NCBI RefSeq assembly: GCF_007991515.1 | Contig: NZ_BJYM01000004.1 | Location: 186,001-250,000, forward strand | DNA from: Oceanobacillus sojae | GTDB taxonomy: Bacteria; Bacillota; Bacilli; Bacillales; Amphibacillaceae | DNA: 64,000 bases | Reading direction: 5' to 3' | In this document: piece after piece, positions 1 to 9,329 of the stretch | How positions within the stretch are numbered: position 1 is the first letter of the stretch | Layout of the letters: every line of letters starts with the position of its first letter | Notes under the pieces: model-generated | The model's input: only the letters and a program-made list of their open reading frames with translations | What the model was told of the DNA's origin: nothing | The model's database searches: none | Translations under genes and position numbers: made by a program

Positions 1-893
1 TGATCCTGGACAGCAAACGTTTTTGTTTTCCGGTCAATTTTCTTTAATAATCCGCACAATACTTTACCTGTACCCACTTCAACAAATGCATCAATATCTT
101 CTTTTAACATATTTTGAACAGATTCTTCAAATCGAACTGGTGAGTATAGCTGCTGTACTAATAGTTCTTTAATTGTTTCCTTCGAAGTGACTGCTCCTGC
201 AGAAACATTTGCATAAACAGGTATTTTGGCATCTTCTAAAGCTGTGTCGCTTAAATAAGCTGCAAAACCTTCGTTCGCCTGCTTCATCAATCTGGAATGG
301 AATGGGCCACTTACATTTAGCGGAAGTACACGTTTTGCTCCAGCCTCTTTTAATAATACTGTTGCTTGTTCAACTCCTGAAACGGAACCAGAGATAACGA
401 TTTGACCCGGACAGTTTAAATTTGCCATATCTACAATTTCATCCGTTACTTGATTCAGAGCTTCCTGGACTTTGTCCTGATCAAGACCTAAAACAGCAGC
501 CATCGTTCCTTGCCCTTTAGGAAATGCCTGCTCCATTAAACGGCCTCTTACTTTAACTAGCCGGATGGCATCTTGCCACTTGATTGCACCAGCTGCCACA
601 AGTGCGCTGTACTCTCCTAAACTATGTCCGACAACCATAGAAGGCTGAATGCCGTTTTCCTCTAAAAGCTGAGAAACAGCAACACTGGATAGCAATAATG
701 CAGGCTGTGTGTTTTCTGTCTCTGTTAATGTTTCTTTAGGACCCTCAAACATCAGGGTCTGTAAATCCATATCCAGAACTTCATTTGCTTCTTTGTACAA
801 TTCTTTCACCTGCGGGTAAGCATCATACAAGTCTTTCCCCATACCTACTGCTTGCGACCCTTGACCCGGGAACATAAATGCAATACGTTTCAT
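1..893 (-). CDS. fabD: Malonyl-CoA:ACP transacylase FabD (3' end outside window)
   Basis: FabD moves the malonyl group from CoA to acyl carrier protein, supplying the extender for fatty acid synthesis in the cytoplasm. About 297 codons are present; the family is usually 305-320 residues, so only the extreme C-terminus is cut by the window edge. Visible motifs are the N-terminal PGQGSQ (residues 9-14) and the nucleophile elbow GHSLGEYSA with its serine near residue 90. The ATG (893-891) directly abuts the plsX stop codon, so the two are translationally coupled in the fapR-plsX-fabD operon, as in B. subtilis. Control is expected through the FapR operator upstream of fapR. Confidence 0.96.
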   Translation of the reverse strand, partial: MKRIAFMFPGQGSQAVGMGKDLYDAYPQVKELYKEANEVLDMDLQTLMFEGPKETLTETENTQPALLLSSVAVSQLLEENGIQPSMVVGHSLGEYSALVAAGAIKWQDAIRLVKVRGRLMEQAFPKGQGTMAAVLGLDQDKVQEALNQVTDEIVDMANLNCPGQIVISGSVSGVEQATVLLKEAGAKRVLPLNVSGPFHSRLMKQANEGFAAYLSDTALEDAKIPVYANVSAGAVTSKETIKELLVQQLYSPVRFEESVQNMLKEDIDAFVEVGTGKVLCGLLKKIDRKTKTFAVQD

Positions 894-1895
894 TTATTTC
901 TCCTCCTCGTTATTCATCATCTCAATCGTTTCTTGAATCGTTGCTGTTACATTATTGTCAACCATATAAACAGCTTGTTTTACAGCATTTGTTACCGCTC
1001 TGCTTTTTGAGGAGCCATGCGCTTTAATAACAGGCGCACGGAGCCCAAATAAGCCGGCACCGCCATATTCCGAGTAATCTAAACGATCCTTTATGCCTTT
1101 CAAGTCTTTTTTAACAAGCGTCGCAGCAATTTTTGTCTTCGTAGAGGACATAAACGCACCTTTTAAAAGTGAAAAGATAGTTTCAGCAACACCCTCCATT
1201 GTTTTTAATGCTACATTTCCGCTAAACCCATCTGTAACAACAACATCGGCAACACCGTTTAATATATCTCTCGCCTCTACATTACCAACAAAATGGATTG
1301 GAGCATTTTCTAAAAGCTGAAATGCCTTTTTAGTTAAATCATTCCCTTTTCCATCTTCAGTGCCTACATTTAATAATCCAACCCGAGGGCTTTTGATATT
1401 TCTTACCCTCTCTACATATATCGAACCCATAATAGCATATTGAAGCAGATGCTCTGGTTTCGCATCCACATTTGCTCCAACGTCCAGCATCAGGAACCCT
1501 TGTCCATCTACAGTGGGGAAAGTAGGACTTAACGCTGGACGGTCAATTCCAGGTATACGCCCCACGACAAATAAACCAGCGCTCATTAAAGCTCCTGTAT
1601 TACCAGCAGAAATACAGGCGTCTGCTTCGCCATCTTTGACAGCCTTCGCCATTAATACAAGAGAAGAATTCTTTTTGCGGCGTACAGCTTTCACAGGCTC
1701 GTCCTCTGATGTAATTTTTTCATCTGTATGTATTATTTTGATTTGTCGATTATCCGTTAAAATTGGTTTAATCTGTTTCTCATCACCATAAAGTGTTATT
1801 TGTAAATCCTTATTTTCTTTTACAGCATCCATTGCACCTAAAACAATTTCTTTTGGTGCATGGTCGCCTCCCATTGCATCAATTGCTAATCGCAT
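894..1895 (-). CDS. plsX: Phosphate acyltransferase PlsX
   Basis: PlsX converts acyl-ACP to acyl-phosphate, the donor used by PlsY in the first step of phosphatidic acid synthesis; it is a peripheral membrane enzyme. The 333-residue length is typical. The N-terminus reads [14 protein letters not shown], the family signature, and a glycine-rich NTGALMSAG segment follows near residue 98. It begins 4 bases after the fapR stop and ends against the fabD start, in the conserved fapR-plsX-fabD order. Regulation by FapR is inferred from the operator at 2666-2684. Confidence 0.97.
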   Translation of the reverse strand: MRLAIDAMGGDHAPKEIVLGAMDAVKENKDLQITLYGDEKQIKPILTDNRQIKIIHTDEKITSEDEPVKAVRRKKNSSLVLMAKAVKDGEADACISAGNTGALMSAGLFVVGRIPGIDRPALSPTFPTVDGQGFLMLDVGANVDAKPEHLLQYAIMGSIYVERVRNIKSPRVGLLNVGTEDGKGNDLTKKAFQLLENAPIHFVGNVEARDILNGVADVVVTDGFSGNVALKTMEGVAETIFSLLKGAFMSSTKTKIAATLVKKDLKGIKDRLDYSEYGGAGLFGLRAPVIKAHGSSKSRAVTNAVKQAVYMVDNNVTATIQETIEMMNNEEEK

Positions 1896-1899
1896 TCAT

Positions 1900-2481
1900 C
1901 TATTCTCCTTTACTTTCACTGGAATGAAACATGAAAAATTCACCCGTAAGTACAGGTTCATTATTTACGAAGCTGTTTACTTCTACAATCGTGTGTCCGC
2001 GGTTATCCTTGCCTTTAACAACAGCTTTTGCAACCACTCGCTCTCCTTCTTTCACCTGTCTTTTAAAGCGCAGGTTAGACTTGGCTGTCAAAGCAAGTTC
2101 ATCGTTAATTACAGCTACTGCCAATGAATTAGCCTGGGCAAACAGATGATGCCCTCTGGCAATCTTATTTCTGGAAAAAACAAACTCTGATGTTATATCA
2201 AGCATAGATATTGCCCGCTGATCCAATTCCAAATCTATGATATCTCCAATTACTTCTTCGACTGGCAAGGCTTTTACAGTCTCATTCCATTGCTTTGTAG
2301 CAACATACTTTATCCGTTCACGGAGTTCAGGAATAGATAGCTCCATACGGTCCAGCCGGATTGTTTGTATACTCACCTGAAAATCCTTCGCAAGCTGCTC
2401 ATCTGTTACAAATGGAGAGTCTTCTATTTTTTCTCTTAATAACGATTGTCGTTCTGCTTTTGAGCGTCTCATTTTTACCAT
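1900..2481 (-). CDS. fapR: Fatty acid and phospholipid biosynthesis repressor FapR
   Basis: FapR represses membrane-lipid genes until malonyl-CoA accumulates and releases it from DNA. The N-terminal helix-turn-helix covers about residues 18-50 ([20 protein letters not shown]). The C-terminal hot-dog ligand domain follows ([18 protein letters not shown] is the malonyl-CoA-binding stretch). The start is uncertain: TTG at 2484, ATG at 2481 and ATG at 2472 are all in frame. B. subtilis FapR begins like the 2472 product (MRR...), and none has a strong Shine-Dalgarno. It is the first gene of the operon and lies about 190 bases below a promoter that carries a FapR box, so it should repress itself. 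Confidence 0.95.
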   Translation of the reverse strand: MVKMRRSKAERQSLLREKIEDSPFVTDEQLAKDFQVSIQTIRLDRMELSIPELRERIKYVATKQWNETVKALPVEEVIGDIIDLELDQRAISMLDITSEFVFSRNKIARGHHLFAQANSLAVAVINDELALTAKSNLRFKRQVKEGERVVAKAVVKGKDNRGHTIVEVNSFVNNEPVLTGEFFMFHSSESKGE

Positions 2482-2665
2482 CAAACTTTCATTTAATATT
2501 TTTCAGAGAGTCAATTCAATTTATCAAAGTATAATTATCCGTCATTCCCCTATGGAAGTTCGAAGGAAACAATGCGTATAAATGGGGAAAACAGTCAGTT
2601 TATCTCCTGATTAGCTCAGGTTTCCGCAGGGAAAGAACCCAACCCCCATCAGAGGGAAGCATCGC

Positions 2666-2716
2666 TTTATGACTTGGTACTAATAGTAATATATAATAGC
2701 AGCCTTTTTTATGCAA
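2666..2716 (-). promoter_or_regulatory. fapR operon promoter with FapR operator
   Basis: On the minus strand, -35 TTGCAT (2716-2711) and -10 TATATT (2693-2688) are separated by 17 bases. Just downstream, over the expected start site, lies ATTAGTACCAAGTCATAAA (2684-2666), an imperfect inverted repeat that matches my recollection of the FapR consensus (TTAGTACC followed by a degenerate mirror half). The roughly 180-base leader to fapR is long. The operator position predicts repression by blocking initiation. Confidence 0.85.
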
Positions 2717-2904
2717 GTAATCTATTAATTAATCGGTACACAAAGTAATACATTTTAACAGAAAGAAATCACTGTTGAGTAAACACATTCCCGGAGAAAA
2801 TTCATAATAATAATGGTGTTTCATGCCTAATAGGTCAAAATTAAATTTCTAATATAGAGTCTGTCGTAAGATGATTCTTCACGATAGCCCGACTATACTT
2901 TTAT

Positions 2905-4932
2905 TTAGTCCAATTTTTCCAAAAGACCTTCTTCATCTGCTAATATTTCTTTCAATTGCTGATAGTCTTTGGTTTGCAGTAAATTGTTCTCAACAATATT
3001 TTGGGCATCCTGCCGTGCGGTTTCCAGTGCTCGGTAGTCGTGCACCATATCAGCTACTTTAAATTCCGGCATACCGCTTTGTTTTCTGCCAAAGAAATCT
3101 CCCGGTCCGCGTAACTGCAGGTCTTGTTCAGACAGCTCAAATCCGTCACTTGTTTCTGACATGATGCGCATACGCTCCTTGCCGACCTCTCCTTTAGGCT
3201 CTGCAATCAGAATACAATAGCTTTGTTTATCTCCTCTTCCTACTCGTCCCCGAAGCTGATGCAGCTGTGATAAGCCGAAACGCTCGGCATCATAGATAAC
3301 CATCACCGTAGCATTGGGAACATTTACCCCTACTTCAACAACAGTAGTTGATACTAAAACTTTTACTTTATTATCAGCAAAATCACGCATAACCTCATCT
3401 TTTTCTGCCGAAGATAAACGGCCGTGCATTAAACCAATTTCCATTTCATTATCGTAATAAGCTGATAACTGATGGTACAGATCAACAGCATTTTGAATAT
3501 CTAATTTATCCGATTCTTCGATTAGAGGACTTATAATATATGCCTGCTCACCCTGTTTAACCCGCTCTTGAATAAAATCAAGAATCCGCTCAAACATATT
3601 TTCCTTGACCCATAATGTTTCTATCTCTTTTCTCCCGGAAGGAAGCTGATTAATGATAGAAACGTCCATATCACCGAAAGTTGTAATTGCAAGTGTCCGG
3701 GGAATTGGTGTAGCTGTCATAAATAATACATCAGGGTCCAGTCCTTTATCCCGCAATGTTCTGCGCTGCGCAACACCAAAGCGATGCTGCTCATCAACAA
3801 TTGCTAAGCCGAGATTTTTAAACAGGACATCTTCTTGGATAAGTGCATGTGTGCCGATTACGATATCTATTTCCTGATTTTCAATTTTCTGTGTCAGCTC
3901 TTTGCGTTTCTTCCCTTTCACAGATCCGGTCAGCAAAGCAATGCTCGCTCTTTCCCCCAGCATAGACTGAAAAGATTGATAATGCTGTTCTGCTAAAATT
4001 TCTGTGGGTACCATTAATGCCCCCTGCTTGCCTGCAGTAACAGCAGCGTATAAACAAATTGCTGCCACAGCCGTTTTCCCAGAACCAACATCACCCTGGA
4101 GGAGCCGATTCATTCGATAGGCACTCTTCATATCTTTTAAAATCTCTGTCAACGCTTTTTGCTGTGCCTCTGTGAGGGTGAAAGGGAATGAGGCGATAAA
4201 ACTATCTACCTTGTCCGTCTGAAACGCTTGAGCATTTCCTTTTGTTGATTCACGATTTATTTTTCTAATTAATTGCATTTTCAACTGAAACAGTAAAAAT
4301 TCTTCATAAATAAACCTGCGCCGTGCATGTTTTAAAGCAACTCTGCTCTCGGGAAAATGCATCGTTTTTACTGCTTCTTTCCGTTTCGGAAGCTTATAAT
4401 TTTCTAGATAAGAGACAGGAAGAATCTCCGTTACATCTTCTTCATGTGAGTCAAAGATCTGCTTTAAAAGCTTGTGAAATTTATAGGAAGTCAACTCTCC
4501 CTTCAACGAATAGACAGGAGTAATCGAATCATTTTCTTCCATTTTCCCTATTTTATATTTGCTGACTGTAATTTGCAGCCGGTGAGCATCCCATTTTCCT
4601 GTTAAGGTAATATCTTGTCCTTGCTGAATCTGTTTTTTTGCAAATGCCCGGTTAAACATAATTGCTTTGACAGCAATACCTTCCACTTCTATTGTAAAAC
4701 TTAGCCTGGACTTTTTCTTTCCAAAAAAAGTAAGAGAAGGATCGTAAATGACCTTCCCTTTAATCGTGACCTTCTCATCATGCACCAGCTCTTGCAAAGG
4801 TTTTTCTTCATAGATATCGTATCGATATGGGAAATATTCTAATATATCGTCAGTTTCATAAATATGCATTAAAGCAAGCTGTTCTGCTAACTTTTCGCCA
4901 ACACCTTTAACTTCTAATATCGATTTGTTCAT
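2905..4932 (-). CDS. recG: ATP-dependent DNA helicase RecG
   Basis: RecG remodels stalled replication forks and branch-migrates Holliday junctions. An N-terminal wedge/OB region is followed by the helicase core: GDVGSGKTA (Walker A, near residue 281), DEQHRFG (motif II, near residue 380), then TATPIPRTLA and the C-terminal LHQLRGRVGRG motif. An in-frame ATG lies at 4941, but AAAGGATGT fits a Shine-Dalgarno about 8 bases before the ATG at 4932, so I prefer the latter. Length (675 residues) is normal. It lies between sdaAA and fapR as in B. subtilis, separated from both by non-coding DNA. Confidence 0.97.
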   Translation of the reverse strand: MNKSILEVKGVGEKLAEQLALMHIYETDDILEYFPYRYDIYEEKPLQELVHDEKVTIKGKVIYDPSLTFFGKKKSRLSFTIEVEGIAVKAIMFNRAFAKKQIQQGQDITLTGKWDAHRLQITVSKYKIGKMEENDSITPVYSLKGELTSYKFHKLLKQIFDSHEEDVTEILPVSYLENYKLPKRKEAVKTMHFPESRVALKHARRRFIYEEFLLFQLKMQLIRKINRESTKGNAQAFQTDKVDSFIASFPFTLTEAQQKALTEILKDMKSAYRMNRLLQGDVGSGKTAVAAICLYAAVTAGKQGALMVPTEILAEQHYQSFQSMLGERASIALLTGSVKGKKRKELTQKIENQEIDIVIGTHALIQEDVLFKNLGLAIVDEQHRFGVAQRRTLRDKGLDPDVLFMTATPIPRTLAITTFGDMDVSIINQLPSGRKEIETLWVKENMFERILDFIQERVKQGEQAYIISPLIEESDKLDIQNAVDLYHQLSAYYDNEMEIGLMHGRLSSAEKDEVMRDFADNKVKVLVSTTVVEVGVNVPNATVMVIYDAERFGLSQLHQLRGRVGRGDKQSYCILIAEPKGEVGKERMRIMSETSDGFELSEQDLQLRGPGDFFGRKQSGMPEFKVADMVHDYRALETARQDAQNIVENNLLQTKDYQQLKEILADEEGLLEKLD

Positions 4933-4949
4933 TTCCAACATCCTTTTCT

Positions 4950-4972
4950 AAAACTAAAAGCGCAAGCTGCGC
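4950..4972 (-). terminator. Probable intrinsic terminator downstream of sdaAA
   Basis: On the minus strand GCGCAGCTTGCGC forms a 5-bp GC stem with a 3-base loop, followed by TTTTAGTTTT. It lies just before recG and could end sdaAA transcripts. The stem is short. The plus-strand form (AAAAGCGCAAGCTGCGCC) resembles a dispersed repeat often seen between Bacillaceae genes, so it may be a repeat rather than a dedicated terminator. Confidence 0.5.
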
Positions 4973-5220
4973 CTATTTAAAAGCAAAGAGATTGCTCCCT
5001 CCATTTTCGGAGATGATTCGACTTTGGCCGAATTTTCTTTGCTCTTGAGGTATAGGAAGCATCCCCTTTTAAAGGGGTGCCAAAGTTATGCTTCAGCCTG
5101 TTTTCAACTACATTCCGTCATTTTGAACCGATGTTGACTTTCACCCAAGAACATAAGTGAGATAGTTTTAACAAGGCGAATAATCCCAATGGTTTCGATG
5201 GGACATCATATTTCTATCAG

Positions 5221-6096
5221 CTAGACAGTTACGCCAAAGATTTTTTCTTTCAAAAACCGCCCTGTCGGTGTATCAGCCAGGCCGCCTTCTCCAGTCTCAC
5301 GCAGAGATGAAGGCATTTGCTTTCCGATTCGGTACATTGCACCAATCACTTCATCACATGGGATACGGCTTTCTACACCTGCTAATGCCAAATCAGCTGA
5401 TACAATAGCTAGAGATGATCCTGCTGCATTTCTCTTCACACATGGGACTTCCACTAAACCCGCAACCGGGTCACACACTAAACCGAGCATATTTTTTAAT
5501 GTAATTGCAAAAGCATGAGATGATTGTTTGGGCGTGCCTCCTGCCATCTCTACAATAGCCGCTGACGCCATTGCTCCTGCAGATCCTACCTCAGCCTGAC
5601 ATCCGCCTGCTGCACCAGAAATAAAAGCATTATTTGCCACTACAAAGCCAAAGGCCCCTGAAGTGAATAGATAGCGTATCATTTCTTCTCTCGTCGGATT
5701 TAACTGCTCTTTTACTGCAAATAATGTGCCTGGTACACAACCTGCACTTCCCGCCGTTGGTGTAGCACAAATAATCCCCATAGCAGCATTTACTTCATTT
5801 GTCCCCATGGCTTTACTGACAGCATCCATCATTAAATTACCGGAAAGAGGAGTCTTCTCCTTCATATATTTTTGTACTTTAACAGCGTCCCCTCCGGTGA
5901 GTCCCGTCACTGATTGGACACCTTTTAGGGCATCCTCAATAGCTTTTTCCATAACGACAAGATTTTTTTCCATTTCTGAAAAAACTTCTTCCCTTGACTT
6001 CTCTTTAACATCCATTTCTTGACGTATCATCACTTCTGAAATCGGAATATTCTCTTTTTCTGCCATCTCTATTAATTCTGCCACTGTTCTAAACAT
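5221..6096 (-). CDS. sdaAA: L-serine dehydratase, iron-sulfur dependent, alpha subunit
   Basis: With SdaAB this forms the [4Fe-4S] L-serine ammonia-lyase that converts serine to pyruvate and ammonia. The 291-residue protein carries the conserved cysteine segments of the family: IICATPTAGSAGCVPG, AAGGCQAEVGSAGAM and LVCDPVAGLVEVPC. These supply the cluster ligands. It starts 21 bases after sdaAB, so the two are co-transcribed in the usual beta-then-alpha order. Length and start agree with B. subtilis SdaAA. Confidence 0.96.
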   Translation of the reverse strand: MFRTVAELIEMAEKENIPISEVMIRQEMDVKEKSREEVFSEMEKNLVVMEKAIEDALKGVQSVTGLTGGDAVKVQKYMKEKTPLSGNLMMDAVSKAMGTNEVNAAMGIICATPTAGSAGCVPGTLFAVKEQLNPTREEMIRYLFTSGAFGFVVANNAFISGAAGGCQAEVGSAGAMASAAIVEMAGGTPKQSSHAFAITLKNMLGLVCDPVAGLVEVPCVKRNAAGSSLAIVSADLALAGVESRIPCDEVIGAMYRIGKQMPSSLRETGEGGLADTPTGRFLKEKIFGVTV

Positions 6097-6117
6097 AATC
6101 TTCCCCCTTTCTCCTTT

Positions 6118-6780
6118 TTAACTAACAATCTTTGCAATAGAGGTAATATGGTCAGCTGCCTGAAGCTCCTGCAGTATAGCGTCATCTACATTCTGGTCTA
6201 CTTCAATAACCATCAGTGCCTCTTTACCAACATCTTTGCGATTTACTTCCATATGACCAATATTCAATTCATGTTTCGCTAAGATCTTTGTTACGGATGC
6301 AATCGCTCCAAAACGATCATTATGCATTATTAGAATAGCCGGATGATTTCCGGATAACCTGAGTTCAAAACCGTTTAGTTCTGTAATCTCCACTTTACCG
6401 CCACCAATGGATATCCCCATCAGTTCCTGCTGTTCGCTGTCATCTCCAATTATCATGCGAACCGTATTCGGATGATTTGCCGATGCACTATCTTCAATGA
6501 ATTCAATCTCCAGTCCTTTTTCTTGAGCCAGCTGCAATGCTTTACTAATTTGGGGATCATCCGTTTCCATCCCTAAAAGACCGCCAACAAGTGCAAAATC
6601 TGTTCCATGCCCCCGATAGGTTTTAGCAAAAGATTCATAAAGGTGTATTTTCGCCCATTTAGGCTGTCTGCCAAAAAGATTCCTGGCTGCTTTGCCAATA
6701 CGCGCAGCTCCAGCTGTATGTGAACTTGAAGGTCCAACCATAACCGGACCGATAATATCGAATACGGAATTATATTTCAT
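6118..6780 (-). CDS. sdaAB: L-serine dehydratase, iron-sulfur dependent, beta subunit
   Basis: This is the beta subunit of the two-part serine dehydratase. The N-terminal half carries the GPVMVGPSSSHTAGA signature of the SDH-beta domain (about residues 11-25). The C-terminal 70 residues form an ACT domain (LRLSGNHPAILIMHND..., then IASVTKILAKHELNIGHMEV), which in this family senses amino acids. Length (220) is standard. It is the promoter-proximal gene of the sdaAB-sdaAA pair, with a TATAAT box about 45 bases upstream. Confidence 0.95.
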   Translation of the reverse strand: MKYNSVFDIIGPVMVGPSSSHTAGAARIGKAARNLFGRQPKWAKIHLYESFAKTYRGHGTDFALVGGLLGMETDDPQISKALQLAQEKGLEIEFIEDSASANHPNTVRMIIGDDSEQQELMGISIGGGKVEITELNGFELRLSGNHPAILIMHNDRFGAIASVTKILAKHELNIGHMEVNRKDVGKEALMVIEVDQNVDDAILQELQAADHITSIAKIVS

Positions 6781-6821
6781 AGAATAACACCGTCCTATAA
6801 TTATTTAAGCCTACTAATATT

Positions 6822-6852
6822 ATTATAACAAAAATCCGGGATTGATTCACAA
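6822..6852 (-). promoter_or_regulatory. Possible sdaAB-sdaAA promoter
   Basis: A perfect -10 TATAAT lies at 6827-6822 on the minus strand. The nearest -35-like hexamer, TTGTGA (6852-6847), is 19 bases away, longer than optimal. The hexamers sit in AT-rich intergenic DNA before sdaAB, so a promoter here is expected, but the -35 assignment is weak. Confidence 0.4.
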
Positions 6853-6907
6853 TTTAATCAAAAAAAGCAATCATGCGTTCGAATACCTTATAAAAAATTA
6901 ATACAGA

Positions 6908-6948
6908 ACAAAGCCCAGCCTGATTATATACATCAAGCTGGGCTTTGT
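6908..6948 (-). terminator. Probable terminator after fakA
   Basis: A 12-bp inverted repeat (ACAAAGCCCAGC and its complement) with a 17-base loop lies between fakA and sdaAB. On the minus strand the stem is followed by TTCTGTATTAATTTTTT, an imperfect U tract. It most likely separates yloU-fakA transcripts from the sda pair. Confidence 0.6.
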
Positions 6949-7024
6949 ATCGATTAAAAAGGTTATAAACTATTCTTTAAGCTGGGAGCATTTCTCCCAA
7001 CCTTCAAACATTGTAGTTTTATTC

Positions 7025-8683
7025 TTATTCAACAGAAAATATATAAGAATAGATTGGCTGTTCTCCCTGATGAACTTCCACTTCCAGTTCATCGTATTTC
7101 TCTTCTACATAGGATTCTAACGCCTCGACATCTTCTTCTGATACATCTTCTCCTGAAAGAATTGTTAATATCTCGCTGTCATCAGAAATCATTTTGTCAA
7201 TAAGGTCCCGGGCTGCTTGTTGTTTATCCTTATGTGTTGTTACAATCTTACCCTCATCTATCCCCATAAAATGTCCTTTAGCAATATCAATCCCATCAAT
7301 TTGAGTATCTCTTACTGCATAAGTGACCTGCCCGCTTCGTACTTGTTTACCTGCTTCTTCCATAGCAGATTTATTCTCATCTAAAGATGCTTCTGGATGG
7401 AAAACAAGCATAGCACTAATACCCTGAGGGATTGTTTTTGTCGGTACAACCTTGACATGGCCACCAGCCAGTTCGGCTGCCTGCTCGGCTGCCATTAGGA
7501 TATTTTTATTGTTAGGAAGGATAATAATTTTTTCAGCATTTGCTTTTTCTATCGCATCAGTAATGTCTTTTGTACTCGGATTCATTGTTTGTCCACCTTC
7601 AATTACCACTGCAACTCCAAGATTCTCAAATAGCTCCTTCAGCCCATTTCCCATTGCCACAGTAACAATGCCGTAAGCAGATTTTTCTTTTTGCTTTTCA
7701 TTTTTATCTCCAACGATAGCTGTATGCTGTTCACGCATATTTTCGATTTTTAAATTAATCAGGCTGCCGTACTGCTGGGCCAGGTTTAAGCATGTCCCCG
7801 GTGATTCTGCATGTACATGGACTTTTACAATATTTTCATCAGAAACAACCAGAAGGGAGTCGCCCCATTCGCTTAACTCATTACGAAAAGCCGTTTCATC
7901 AAATGGGTGCTGTTTTAATTTTTCATCCTCTAATTTCACCATAAACTCTGTACAGTATCCATATACAATATCTTCTGTATTCATAAAGTCCTGTGTTACT
8001 TTATGATGCTCAGCGTTAACCATTTCTTCCATTTTATTATCAGCATCAGATTCTTCCGGCAGTTCTTCTCCTTTTAAAGCAGCCAAAAATCCTTCATAGA
8101 TGGTCACTAAGCCTTGTCCACCAGAATCAACTACGCCTACTTCTTTTAGAACTGGCAATAAGTCCGGTGTACGCTTTAATGATGCTTTTGCTTCTTTTAA
8201 TATTTCTTCCATAAATTCAATGATATCTAAATCATGATCTACGATTTCAACTGCTTTGTTTCCTGAGTCTTTTGCTACGGTTAGAATCGTACCTTCTACA
8301 GGCTTCATAACCGCTTTATAAGCTGTATTAACAGCGCCTTCGAAAGCCTCGGCAAAATCTTTCACATAGAGTTCTTCTTTACCTTCGCACGCTCTTGCAA
8401 AGCCTCGAAAAATCTGTGATAAAATAACACCGGAATTTCCTCTGGCTCCCATCAATAGTCCTTTTGCAAATGCACTTGTAACTTCATAAACTTTATCAGT
8501 ATCCAGTTTTTTCACTTCATTTGCTCCAGAAGTAATTGTTAAATTCATATTTGTTCCGGTATCCCCGTCAGGAACAGGGAATACATTTAAAGCGTCAATT
8601 TTTTGTGCATTATTTGAAAGATGGTATGCTCCTGTCAGCACCATCTGCGATAATAACGCCGCATCAATTTTCTCGACTACCAC
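7025..8683 (-). CDS. fakA: Fatty acid kinase ATP-binding subunit FakA (YloV/DAK2 family)
   Basis: FakA, with a FakB lipid carrier, phosphorylates exogenous fatty acids so that they enter phospholipid synthesis. The N-terminal DhaL-type ATP/Mg domain has NVFPVPDGDTGTNMN (PDGDTGT at residues 38-44) and GARGNSGVILSQ. The middle and C-terminal domains resemble DegV-interacting DAK1-like segments. At 552 residues it matches YloV. The start is a GTG (8683), chosen because AAGGAGG lies 7 bases upstream; a nearby ATG is out of frame. It follows yloU by about 20 bases, forming a conserved pair. No fakB is in the window. Confidence 0.93.
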   Translation of the reverse strand: MVVEKIDAALLSQMVLTGAYHLSNNAQKIDALNVFPVPDGDTGTNMNLTITSGANEVKKLDTDKVYEVTSAFAKGLLMGARGNSGVILSQIFRGFARACEGKEELYVKDFAEAFEGAVNTAYKAVMKPVEGTILTVAKDSGNKAVEIVDHDLDIIEFMEEILKEAKASLKRTPDLLPVLKEVGVVDSGGQGLVTIYEGFLAALKGEELPEESDADNKMEEMVNAEHHKVTQDFMNTEDIVYGYCTEFMVKLEDEKLKQHPFDETAFRNELSEWGDSLLVVSDENIVKVHVHAESPGTCLNLAQQYGSLINLKIENMREQHTAIVGDKNEKQKEKSAYGIVTVAMGNGLKELFENLGVAVVIEGGQTMNPSTKDITDAIEKANAEKIIILPNNKNILMAAEQAAELAGGHVKVVPTKTIPQGISAMLVFHPEASLDENKSAMEEAGKQVRSGQVTYAVRDTQIDGIDIAKGHFMGIDEGKIVTTHKDKQQAARDLIDKMISDDSEILTILSGEDVSEEDVEALESYVEEKYDELEVEVHQGEQPIYSYIFSVE

Positions 8684-8702
8684 ATCTTCTCCTCCTTCTG
8701 CT

Positions 8703-9065
8703 CTATTCTTTTTCTACTCGAACACCTTGAATAAATATATTTACCGAATCAATTTCTAAGCCAAGAGATTGACTAAGCGTATATTTCACTTGTGATTGGA
8801 CATTATGCGCCACTTCAGAAATTTTTGTCCCATAGCTTACAATAATGTACAAATCAATATGTAGCTTTCCGTCTTCTTGACGAACAACAATTCCCTTGGA
8901 ATAATTTTCTTTACGCAATATCTCTGCAATATTATCTTTAATTTGGCTTTTAGAAGCCATTCCTACAATTCCATAGCATTCAACAGCTGTCCCACCAGCT
9001 ATTGTTGCAATAACATCTGTTGTTATTGTAACGAGTCCATCGTTTGTATGTAACTCTATTGACAT
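8703..9065 (-). CDS. yloU: Asp23/Gls24 family envelope stress response protein YloU
   Basis: A 120-residue protein of the Asp23/Gls24 (DUF322) family. Members are small abundant proteins linked to alkaline and envelope stress, some membrane-associated through partners. Typical segments are VIATIAGGTAVECYGIVGMA near the N-terminus and the alternating VRQEDGKLHIDLYIIVSYG strand motif. The ATG is preceded by AAAGGAGCT. It precedes fakA in the same operon, as in most Firmicutes; the functional link is by conserved neighbourhood only. Confidence 0.92.
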   Translation of the reverse strand: MSIELHTNDGLVTITTDVIATIAGGTAVECYGIVGMASKSQIKDNIAEILRKENYSKGIVVRQEDGKLHIDLYIIVSYGTKISEVAHNVQSQVKYTLSQSLGLEIDSVNIFIQGVRVEKE

Positions 9066-9250
9066 AACTACAGCTCCTTTTATTACGAATTATGATTCAT
9101 CAAATAATATATAGTATCATCTTTTCAGACTTTACGTCTTGATATTTTCAATTTCTCAACTATTTATGCTTAAGATTATACTATACGCTCTGTTATTTTA
9201 AAAGTAAGCCTGCGAGAATCGGGAAACCTGCGTCTCCGCTATTCCCTATA

Positions 9251-9274
9251 AGTTTTTCTTCATGAAGAAAAACT
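9251..9274. repeat. 24-bp perfect palindrome between yloU and rpmB
   Basis: AGTTTTTCTTC followed by ATGAAGAAAAACT is exactly self-complementary over 24 bases. It lies in the long gap between the divergent yloU and rpmB genes, upstream of both. It could be an operator or a bidirectional hairpin; nothing else in the sequence decides between these. Confidence 0.5.
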
Positions 9275-9329
9275 CCACTATTACAATGGATTATTTTTAT
9301 TCATCTGTCAAGCAATTTTTCTTTATTAC

